Of a DNA stretch of 64,000 nucleotides, positions 25,701-36,700 are shown one piece after another. Each line of letters begins with the position of its first letter. Positions within the stretch are counted from its first letter, which is position 1. Location: the NCBI GenBank assembly GCA_003864495.1, contig ML133460.1:62001-126000 (forward strand), in the 5' to 3' direction. The DNA comes from Nemopilema nomurai (lineage: Eukaryota > Cnidaria > Scyphozoa > Rhizostomeae > Rhizostomatidae). The notes below the pieces were generated by a model that had not been told where the DNA came from, made no database searches, and worked only from the letters and a program-made list of their open reading frames with translations. The position numbers were made by a program, and so were the translations under genes.

Positions 25701-28700
25701 TCGAGCTGCAGTCTGACTGCCATCAGCAGAGGAGACATGTTCTCGTTCGTGCTAGAAATAAACGGACGAAAACGTTAACGCCTGAAAACTCAAGCACTAC
25801 CATCAAAGGTATTGTTGCAAAGGACAGAGTATCAAAGACTGCGAATCGTGTCAGTAGTTTCGATAAGGTTAAGGGTCCAGGCGCTTTAGAACATGCATTG
25901 CCTGAAGCGAGTGGTGAGTTCGTTCAACTTCTTGATCTCGATTCGATTCGATTCAAAATGCTCTTTTGCATGAAAAAACTTGATAAATCTCACCTGATAA
26001 AGCTATAGACATGCATAACCAATAAAGAGAGAGGTTGGGTGTTTGTTAATGCCTGCAATACTTATATTGCTGTCCTTTGACCACTTAAGTATTGAAATAA
26101 ATTACAATGGATAATGCATCAATGTTATAGCCCCGCTGTGTCCAAGAGCACGATCACAGCACCCTGCCATGCACAGATCCCCACCTAGCATTTGCCTTTT
26201 CTCTAGCATACCTTAAATTAAGGATTTCGTATAGGACATTACAAAAAGAACAGCAAAGAAAGCAAAAAATTACAGTTTATTAATATCTGCTCCATTGTCT
26301 ATGAGAAACAAACTGGAATCGACATCTTTTCTGGTTATTGCTTTGTGTAGTAGCGTTTTCCCGTCAATTCCAGTGTGGTTTATATCAGCCTCGGCATCAA
26401 GAAGAGACCTGGCAGCCTGATACTGCTTTGTACAAAGCGAGATTTCTAGCACTGTTTGACCTTCGCTGTCTTGTAAATTGAAGTCCGGGAATATTGGAAT
26501 ACGGCCCATGCCTCCACCATGGGAAGCATTGTCTGAAAGACGAAGGATCAACTCCAGATAAGGGAATACAGATGAAAAACGGGCAGAAACACATTTCAGG
26601 TTTTACGAACTGAATTTCCGTTGATATAAATAGATTGAAATTGCATGTTCTGATGAAATGCTATAGAACAGAAAACGGAAAAAGAGAAGCATTCAGAAGG
26701 CCAACTTGAGCTTATGAAAAGTTACCAAACAAAGATAATCACTGAACAATCGAAACAACTAATCAAATATGATCAAGCATGATTCAGAGCTGGATTCACT
26801 GTGAATCAAATATGATTAAGCATGATTCAGAGCTGGATTCACTGTGAATCAAATATGATTAAGCATGATTCTGAGCTGGATTCACTGTGAATCAAATATG
26901 ATCAAGCATGATTCTGAGCTGGATTCACTGTGAATCAAATATGATCAAGCATGATTCTGAGCTGGATTCACTGTGAATCAAATATGATCAAGCATGATTC
27001 TGAGCTGGATTCACTGTGAATCAAATATGATCAAGCATGATTCAGAGCTGGATTCACTGTGAATCAAATATGATCAAGCATGATTCAGAGCTGGATTCAC
27101 TGTGAATCAAATATGATCAAGCATGATTCTGAGCTGGATTCACTGTGAATCAAATATGATCAAGCATGATTCTGAGCTGGATTCACTGTGAATCAAATAT
27201 GATCAAGCATGATTCAGAGCTGGATTCACTGTGAATCAAATATGATCAAGCATGATTCAGAGCTGGATTCACTGTGAATCAAATATGATTAAGCATGATT
27301 CAGAGCTGGATTCACTGTGAATCAAATATGATCAAGCATGATTCAGAGCTGGATTCACTGTGAATCAAATATGATTAAGCATGATTCAGAGCTGGAATCA
27401 CTGTGAATCAAATATGATCAAGCATGATTCTGAGCTGGATTCACTGTGAATCAAATATGATCAAGCATGATTCAGAGCTGGATTCACTGTGAATCAAATA
27501 TGATCAAGCATGATTCAGAGCTGGATTCACTGTGAATCAAATATGATTAAGCATGATTCAGAGCTGACTTCACTGTGAAGCTGCATTTCAGCCGACTCTA
27601 ACCAGTTCGTGACAAACGGGTGCAGTTAGTGTTTTGTAAATGAACCTAAATTCGGAAACCTAAATGACCTAAAATCGGAAACCCACCTTTATACTCGATA
27701 AAACAGCGAAGCACTGCTTCGTTCTTTTCTGTCACTGCGACATGCATCGGCGTCCTATCCCAGCACTCCGTGATGACGTCATTTTCTAGGTCCGACTCGA
27801 GCTCAAGGTCACTGATCTTCATTGAGTCGTAATCGAACTTCTCAATGGCGGTGGGCGACTGCAGGGCATTCAGATCAATGCGTCCATCGTATGTTATGAC
27901 AGTATGGTTGGTCTCTGTCGTTGAGCCTAAAAGACGAACGCTTTACGTCATCGATAGAGGGCATACATTAACGTCCCTTTCCAGAGCGAGTTCTTTCGCC
28001 AGAAAATGGCCTTTTCATAGTGAATTTGTTACATGACGCAACGGCTATCCACTTTACGTATTGATGAAAGAGCAGCGCGTATCATCCTACCCTAGTTAAT
28101 TCTTTCTATCTACATTACAAAAGCATGATGACATTAAATACCTCGAAAGGAATAAATCCAAAATTTTAATAGTTGCTTTAAGATCTCTACACGTAAAATG
28201 AACGCTGATTGGTTAAAAGACCATCGGTGATCTGAGCACCGTGGGAGTAAAAATAAGGGTGACGTCACATTGATTGAAGATTGCCTTGCCTGATGTTTTC
28301 ATGCTGTAATCACTGTCCGTTTTGGTCATCGTGCGCCCACTTAGCGCCATGGCAGCGGACGTCGCGGCTTGAATTTCGTTCATGAAATCGTCACCTTAAA
28401 AGGAGTGTACAAATACGTAAAAATTAAACGGTTTAAATCCAAACAGAAATATAACGGTATACTTTTCAGCTATTGTGTTGTTGAATTTTCGCGATGGATT
28501 ACTATTCGGCACGTGTCTAGCCGCTGCAAATTCTTCAAAAGGGGTGTAGAAAACAGAAATAAGGCTAGAGTGGCGAGCCAAGAATCCTTGATTCTGCCAG
28601 CAAAGGAGGATAATTGGCTATGCACGAATAGTGCTAAGAGGGGGTTCCCAGCTGGCTAATTGAATGAAAATGATACCTTCGGATGCGAAGGGGTTGCCTT

Positions 28701-30268
28701 CGCCATAAGCTGAATCCACTGGCGAATTCAGAAACGGGTTCGAATCACCATAAAGGTCATTCTTTGATAAATCCAACTGACCAGGCGTCGGGGACTTCAA
28801 ATTTAACGACAACTCTCTTTGCTTAACCTCCGATTCTTTCAGCTTGTTTGATGCATCATCATTTGACTTTCGCTGTTTTTCCTTAAGCTCCTTGATCTTT
28901 TTCATCGCCTTTGACTTTTCAAGCGCAATCAATCGAGTTCTCACTTCTCTTAAACTTTTCTCCCTCTTTTCCCTGCGCTCACGGGCCACCTCGCGAAGGT
29001 AATCGGTGGCTACTGTTCTAGCATTTGAGTTTGCACCCCTGAAAGAAATCGCCGTCCATTAGAACGAGATTGAGGTTAACTTCTTGGGGAGGAGGCTACG
29101 TTCGGCTCGGGGAAAGACTGGGTTCCACTGGGGGAGATATGAGTTCGGCTAAGCTGAATAGAATGGAAAAGAATGAGGCACTGGAGTGACTAGAGGAAGA
29201 AGGACATGATGGAGCAGAGCCCTGCTTGGCTGAAGTATGCTGAACTGAACACGGCTGAATAGGATCAAATTCGATTGGACGTGTATTGACTGGACCAAAC
29301 AAGACTCGACCAGAATAGAAGGGATAGAACTGGATTCGGCTACTTTCTTGAATTCCGTAAATGAAATGCAATGGTTTTTCTGCAGAAAATTTTCTGAAAC
29401 GTTTGAAATTTTGCTTCTGCCAGAAAAATTTATTACAATATAAAAACGCACAACTTTTTCGGAAAACATCGAACTATAATCGGTGAACTATTTGAATAAA
29501 GATTCAAAGAAGCATATGGTTACCGTTAGAGAATCTTTTCTTCTGAAATGAAAAAAGCTTCATTGACAACGTACCTTTTGAGTAGTTCTTTGACCAAGTT
29601 GGAGTGCCCTTTGAGTGATGAGGCATGCAGTGGCGTTTCACCTTTGCTGTTAGCGTGATTTGGTTGGGCACCCTGTGCGAGCAAAAACAGGCCAGCGGCT
29701 TCATTTCCAGAGAATGCTGCAAGGTGTAGCAGGGAATCTCCTAGAGAGAAAAAGAGGCGTCAATGCCTTCTAGCAAGAAAACATCGCGATAGGGTCGCAC
29801 TGAAAAGGCGTCAGAGCTCACACAAATGTAAATGATAAAAGTGTTGGCTACCAGTTGGGCAGGGGCTGGTGGAGGGGGGTTGGGGTAGAGGGACCCCGCA
29901 CCTTTGGGCAAACCATGAGCAAATTAAGGCCCTGCGACGCCAAATTAAGTGCCCTTTCCAAATCCGAAAATGAGTGTAGTCATGAGTTCCTTTTCTGCCC
30001 CCCCCCCCCTACATTTTAGATGCTTCCTACGTTCCTATGGCTCCAGCACCGATTTCACTCAGTCTGTAAAAAAAACCCAATGATTCAGAACATATTCTTG
30101 TGTGCCCATGTAACCTATTATTACTTATTGTCCACCATATTCCCTCTCTTGAAGAACCCTTCATTTCATTCGATCAGTCTGCTGTCAATCCATACCTTTT
30201 TCTGGCAAATCCCTTTCTAGGTACTGCATTGCTAATTAATACTTCTACCTCAACATATTTACCCTTTC

Positions 30269-30302
<34 letters not shown>

Positions 30303-33300
30303 CGGGTTGTCTGCTACATCGTGAAGAACCATGGCATTAAGAAACCGTGGCCTTGTCTGTGTAGCACTTTCGATCTGCGAGAGATTCTAGACTCAAAGAT
30401 ATGAATACCTTGGAGTGGATTTGCCTCTCTCGCGAAGTAAAAGGAAGAATTAACGCACAGATTCATGTTTAGATCTGCGCGTGCGCTTTTCAGACAATTT
30501 ATAGAATAGCCAAAAAACCTCATTTGCTGTGTTATGGATGGGATAGACAGATGTTCTTGTCAACCAAGTTGAAATGTTTCTAAAAACGAGCGGCCCAATA
30601 AAAACATTGCGAAGAAGAGATGACGAAATCATGACATGTGATTGCACAACAGCTAAAAAGTAAAGTGCAATGAATGAAGAGAAATGCTAGCGCAGTGCTG
30701 AATCACAGCATGAAGCAACTTTTTCCAAGATACTTCTTAGCTGTCCCTGGCGTTGGTTTCATTTTCATAATCGGTAGACAAATGCTTCGTAATTCTTTTC
30801 AACATCTTGATCGTCTGGTCCATGAATCATTAAAACGAATTATTTTTGGCTGTCAAAAGTTTTGTCTAGTTTGGGCAGCTTTGAATTTGAGCTGCTTCTG
30901 CTTGTGAAAATATCAAAATTTGTCTTTTGTGAAAATATCAAAATTTGTCTGTTGTGAAAATATTCAAATATCTTTTGTGAAACGCAAAGTGTCTTTTAGA
31001 AAACAAAAAAGCTCAAACGAAACTAGAACTAGTAGGGTAATGCGACTCGTCGAGAGCCTTGATAAAAATGGGGGACATCTGGTTAATGATATCTTGATGC
31101 GAAATAATGCCAAACGAATCTCCTCACCAGAGAGCGGGTTAACGGCATCGGCACTGCTTCCGCGTTTGACAAGCTTGGCCGCGTAACTGGCATCCGAGTC
31201 GTCATCCAGGCTCACCTTGCTTGACAGAATTGCGAACCAAAGAACCACATGGCCGTCCTTATCTCTTCGCTCCAGGTCGAGGCTGTGTGAGGACATTTGC
31301 TGAAGTCAATAACAACACCATGTTCCTTTAGCTAATATACACCCACGAATGGTGCCACACTAAAAGCAGTACCAACAATTTGACGAACACCCTGCTTATT
31401 GAACCAATCAGAGAAAGAAGTAGATCACTAGGTTTCTTATGATATACAATACAAGTTACAGAGTTATAAAGAATAGGAAATGATTTTACAATTAATGTTT
31501 TATGGATTCGTGTAACCTAGAACAAAACAATTAAAGAGAAATACTAAAAGATAGAAAAGATAAAATGGGCATTTTATGAATGTGCCAAATCTCATAATCC
31601 AGGTTCTCCAAGGAGAAGCATTGAAACATTCAATAAATTTGAAAAGTATTATGCACAAGTTGCTGCTATGTAAAAAGACAATTGCTTTCAGTGCACGATT
31701 TTGAGTTTCTTAGCAGTCTGCAAAAAATCGTTTATGCACTAATGTGGATCTAGAGTAATATATCTTGCATGCCATAAAAGTACTTGTAGGCCTCATATAT
31801 TGCTTAACTTATAAAGTAAGATGAGATACCTTGGATGCTCCAACAAGACATCGAACACTTCTGCATTATCATGAGATAGAGCCAGATGCAAAGGCGTCCT
31901 GAAAATAGAAATGAAAATTTGCTTGATCACAAAGTGAGGCATTTCAGAAATTTTGTAATGCTATTGCGTTAGAGATGATTCATGGTTCAATGCAGAGTTG
32001 AGAACGTCTAATGGAATTTCTATCACAGCCACCTGAATCAAACAAAAACAGGCAGCAGAAATAGCCATTCCGCTTTGTAGGGTCGTGTTGGCGGAGTGGA
32101 ACAAAATAAATGCTGATCCTTACAGTCCCGATGCATTCTGGGCGTTGGGATCTGCGCCTTTGTCGACGAGCTGCTTACAGACCCGAGCCATGCCTTCGCT
32201 GCTTGTCATTTTTGACCAGTCCTGGCCGGGCGCTGATGATGATGATGATGATGATGACCAAGGTCTGCAATCGTCAAAGAGTACTTATCAGAATCAACTT
32301 TCCCTAGGAAAATATTTCATCAAACATATACCTCCAAAGGAGACTTGAAACTCAATTAGTTGCCTAAAGGATATCACATGTCAAATTCAGCATTTTGGTT
32401 TTTACATCACGCAACTCTCCTAACGTTTTTTAATGGCTTAAAAAGAACTTCTTAGAGTAGTTGGCTACTTGTTGCAGTGTATATTTCTGACTAATTTAGC
32501 TTGTGGGAAATGTTTCAATTAGGGTCCATATCGCATTTACAACCACTGGACTTGGAGCTAAAACTCTGAATGACTAACTTGTATTTTGCAGACAGATGAA
32601 GTGGCGCGTCTCGTTCGGAAATCGTTACAGCTTTGACGTTGGCTCCATGTTCGATTAGAAACGAGGCCCCAAATTCGTCACCACGTTCCACGGCGTGATG
32701 CAGCAGCGTGAATCCGTCATGGTCGGGCGCGTTTATATTGCATCCATGGTTGACCAGCGTATTAGCAATGCTCTCCTGCTTCTCCTTCAAGGCGATCTCC
32801 AAAGGCAGCTGGTTCGTTGTCAATTCACGCTCATCGATTTTAGCTGGAAGCTACACGAGAAAAGAAACCAACTTGAAACTTTTGATAAAGCATTGTTTCA
32901 GTCAGGTCGTGTGATAGGAAAAAAGAGTACAAATAATTGTCTCAACGGGTCCCGTTCACTTTCAAAGCCTCTTAAATTAAGATTAAGTTCAATAAGGTTG
33001 ATTTAGTATTTAACCAATACGGCATTTCCCAGCCCCCAATAGATTTACATATGTCCTCGAAGACGGAACTTCTACAAGCCTCCGCCGTGGGTAAACAACT
33101 CTTTAGAGGTCTCTTGGGGATGATGTCGCCCCCTTAAAGAGCGACAGGATCACGAGACAGGCTTGTAGAGCCATGTCACAGGCTATGAGTAAACGCAGGC
33201 TATATATTCCCGAACTCATTCAATGGTCAGTCATTGGCGTTAGGCTAAGAATATTGTTTGCCTTGCCTAAAAAAAATTCGTTTAATCAATAATGCTTGGA

Positions 33301-33669
33301 TAGTTGGGCAAATCGTCCGAGGAACAAGGTTAGTGGCAAAGTTAGTGTGGCAGTTTTGCTTACACCGAAATCAAATTAAATGAAACAGATATATGATTAC
33401 AGAACAGCATTTTAGATGCTTCCTACGTTCCTATGGCTGCCTCTAGCACCGATTTTACCTCAAAGTCTGTAAAAAAGCCCAGTGATTCAAAAAAATTCTT
33501 GTGTGCCCATGTAACCATGTTACTACTTATTGTCCAGTATATTCCCTCTCTTGAAGAGCCCTTCATTTCATTCGATCAGTCTGCTGTCAATCCATACCTT
33601 TTTCTGGCAATCGCTTTCTAGGTACTGCATTGCTAATTAATACTTCTACCTCAACATATTTACCCTTTC

Positions 33670-33705
<36 letters not shown>

Positions 33706-36700
33706 GGGTTGTCTGCTACATCGTGAAGAACCATGGCATTAAGAAACCGTGGCCTTGTCTGTGTAGCACTTTCGATCTGCGAGAGATTCTAGACTCAAAG
33801 ATATGAATACCTTGGAGTGGATTTGCCTCTCTCGCGAAGTAAAAGGAAGAATTAACGCACAGATTCATGTTTAGATCTGCGCGTGCGCTTTTCAGACAAT
33901 TTATAGAATAGCCAAAAAACCTCATTTGCTGTGTTATGGATGGGATAGACAGATGTTCTTGTCAACCGAGTTGAAATGTTTCTAAAAACGAGCGGCCCAA
34001 TAAAAACATTGCGAAGAAGAGATGACGAAATCATGACATGTGATTGCACAACAGCTAAAAAGTAAACTTTAAACTTTTGATAAAGCATTGTTTCAGTCAG
34101 GTCGGAAAAAAGAGTTCAAAACAACTGTCTCCACGGGTCCCGTTCACTTTCAAAGCCTCTTAACCTAAGATTAAGTTCAATAAGGTTGATTTAGTATTTA
34201 ATCAATACGGCATTTCCCAGCCCCCAATAGATTTACACATGTCCTCGAAGACGGAACTTCTACAAGCCTCTGCCGTGGGTAAACAACTCTTTAGAGGTCT
34301 CTTGGGGATGATGTCGCCCCCTTAAAGAGCGACAGGATCACGGGACAGGCTTGTAGAGCCATGTCACAGGCTATGAGTAAACGCAGGCTATATATTCCCG
34401 GACTCATTCAATGGTCAGTCATTGGCGTTAGGCTAAGAATATTGTTTGCCTTGCCTAAAAAAATTCGTTTAATCAATAATGCTTGGATAGTTGGGCAAAT
34501 CGTCCGAGGAACAAGGTTAGTGGCAAAGTTAGTGCGGCAGTTTTGCTTGCACCGAAATCAAACTAAATGAAACAGATATATGATTACAGAACATCAAAAG
34601 AAGCAAACCAAAGCTTACTTGTGCGTTGAATTCAATGAGAAACAGAAACACGACGTCCTCTCGGTGGTGACGTATGGCGAAGTGCAGCGGAAACTGAGAC
34701 TTTGCTTTGAACATGTCATACAACAAAGGAGCACTCATTTCAACAAAGTCCTCTGTACGTAGATCATTCTGGAAGGTAAAGGATACCATAAAATCGAAGT
34801 CAAAATGATAGGAAGCAAGCAGAAAAAAAACAAATACTACACTGCGGCGATTTGGGTAGAGTTAGGGTCAATCGAAATTCATACTTCGATTTAAATTCAA
34901 ATATATACTCTAAAATTAACATGCACGTTGCACATTGCTGGTGAATTGCTCCTGTAATAACATTGAATTAACATTGAAAAAAATTGTAACGGTACAGACG
35001 ATTTTTCAAAATCACCTCCTCCAACACTCATATTTAAAAATGCAAGACTCCCTACTTCACCGTAGGGTTCTTAATGACATTCAATAATCCAGCATTGGAA
35101 AGTCCAATGTTATGATATTTGATGAGAGCAATAGTTCTAGTCTAGCAATACAAATATCTAATATCTGCAGTATACTAATAGTAATCAAAAGAAACTGATG
35201 AAACTAAGCTGATAATAAAACAAACAAAAAATCTGCAGTCAGGCAATAGGTATGTTTATACAAAACAGAAAAACTTTATGCTGATAGTACCCAGTGACTT
35301 GCTATAATTTCTGCACAGTATTTTCGTAAAGAGTTTGCACCAATATCTTCAGCAGTTTGGTAGAACTTAATGCAATTTGAAACAGTGATGGAAGACATTA
35401 GGATTTTTTCACATCTGAAACAAAATACTTTGTCTTAAAATGTGGCAAGATTCCATGGATTGACAGGGCAGTTCAGTCTTTGTAATATGAAAATAGGCCG
35501 TGTGCGGCATTTCGCACGCCTTGGTTGTGCGATGCGAACCGGAGAACTTTTGTGTTATAAACTGAATGGAAACTTATAAATCTTTGAAACATAAGCAATT
35601 TAAAAAAAATTTTGTAGCAAATTCTTTGTTTTGCGCGTGCGATGATCGGCACACCTTGGACAATTTGCGCGTGTCTGGAGCGATCGCACGCCTCATATTA
35701 CAAAGACTGGCAGTTAGACCAATATAGAGAAAAATTATTTCTGTCTAAGTCAAGCAAATTTGAAATGTAAAAAAACAGAGACACCTATGATAATATGGGC
35801 TGTTTTAGATAGTATGAAAGGTCCACCTATAAACTTATAAAGTTGAAGATACCATTTTTATGACCAACAAAAGAGCAAAGAAATGCTTGACGCAACAAAA
35901 TATACATGTTTTAAATGGTTCAGCCAAATTGCTAAAGTAGCTAGGTAGTAAGAACCCAAAACTTCATGAATATATATATATATATATATACATAGATGGA
36001 AACAGTTTAAAATCAATCAGCTAAGTACAAAACAAGAATCAAGGTTTTGATTGCAAATGGTATAGCAGAGGAAATTGCTCAAGGAGGAGTAAAACTTAAG
36101 TGTATTTACTTCTCTCTATTCACTATAAAAATACCACAACCTTATCTTTCCATACATTCCAAATGACGCATATTATGTGTACAAGCAAAGCATAAAAACA
36201 GCATGCTACAAATTTACCTTTCCTTCAAGGCATCCAGCCTATATCTATTTGCAGCTTTAACCAGCTCTATGATGAACTTTTCATCATTTTTTATATCAGC
36301 TTTGTCAGTATAAAGCCACTTTATTATGGTATTACCAACTTCATTGCTTACGCCTGTAAAATTAAGAATTCTAAAAGTTGCTCAATATCACCAAAATATT
36401 CAATAAAGATTTGACATAAACATAATTTGCTTTTGATGACACTAACATAAAGAGCTTCACAGCATACTAACAATCTATTGCAGCATTAAATAAATGTGAT
36501 TTCCTTTACCTTCCATTTCTACTTCCTCTCTACTTGTTAAATCTAATTCCATCCACACAGAACTTCTGGCGGCTAAAACAAACTTGTGGCCTTTTCTTTT
36601 GAGTGTGCCATATTTAATGGTTATGTCACTGCAAATTTTAGACATTGGCTATTAGACATCTGTACCCAGACAAAAAGTAAAATCAACATTCAATCTGGTA

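Larger units (their letters stand above)
13792..26532 (-). other. ANKFY1: ANKFY1 exons 15-26: ankyrin array and FYVE finger
   Basis: Exon 15 26274-26532, 16 25583-25751, 17 24878-25014, 18 24011-24149, 19 21233-21433, 20 20433-20609, 21 19794-19941, 22 19136-19226, 23 18130-18254 and 24 17483-17629 encode ankyrin repeats (TPLHLAC, RTPLHIAI, RTPLHLAV, RTPIHVAA) and the conserved linker VATKKLLFRLL. Exon 25 17067-17157 encodes WLDGPNCHECGVKFNVTT and RKHH; exon 26 13792-13921 completes the finger with CRHCGRLLCAKCC and VRVCEVCFDFLTLG. The WxxD-like start, the R-K-H-H-C-R basic motif and four Cys pairs are present, so PI3P binding is expected. The exon 25-26 intron (3.1 kb) is the longest. Confidence 0.94.
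29575..35414 (-). other. ANKFY1: ANKFY1 exons 5-11: BACK-like region and first ankyrin repeats
   Basis: Exon 5 35291-35414 (CIKFYQTAEDIGANSL, YCAEIIASHW). Exon 6 34619-34768 (FPLHFAIRHHREDVVFLFL). Exon 7 32579-32850 (GFTLLHHAVERGDEFGASFL, APLHLSAKYK). Exon 8 32124-32264 carries eight consecutive Ser encoded by TCA repeats, then GADPNAQNASG. Exon 9 31830-31898 (TPLHLALSHDNAEVF). Exon 10 31128-31282 (DKDGHVVLWFAIL, ASYAAKLVKRGS). Exon 11 29575-29740 (LLHLAAFSGNEAAGLFLL, GETPLHASSLKGHSNL). In vertebrates the interval corresponding to exon 10 contains the NPF motif that binds EHD1; here the sequence is VSLDDDSDASYAAKL, without NPF. Confidence 0.92.

Noticed and set aside
26761..27577. CRISPR-like regular repeat array
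   Set aside because: Units are directly abutting with no unique spacers, in an animal intron; it is a minisatellite.
30314..30523. 69-codon ORF found identically at 33716-33925
   Set aside because: Identity follows from the recent B duplication; no homology or initiation context.
32875..34593. LTR retrotransposon (A-B-A as LTR-internal-LTR)
   Set aside because: No shared TG...CA termini, primer-binding site, polypurine tract or coding region, and B exists without A at 30.0 kb.
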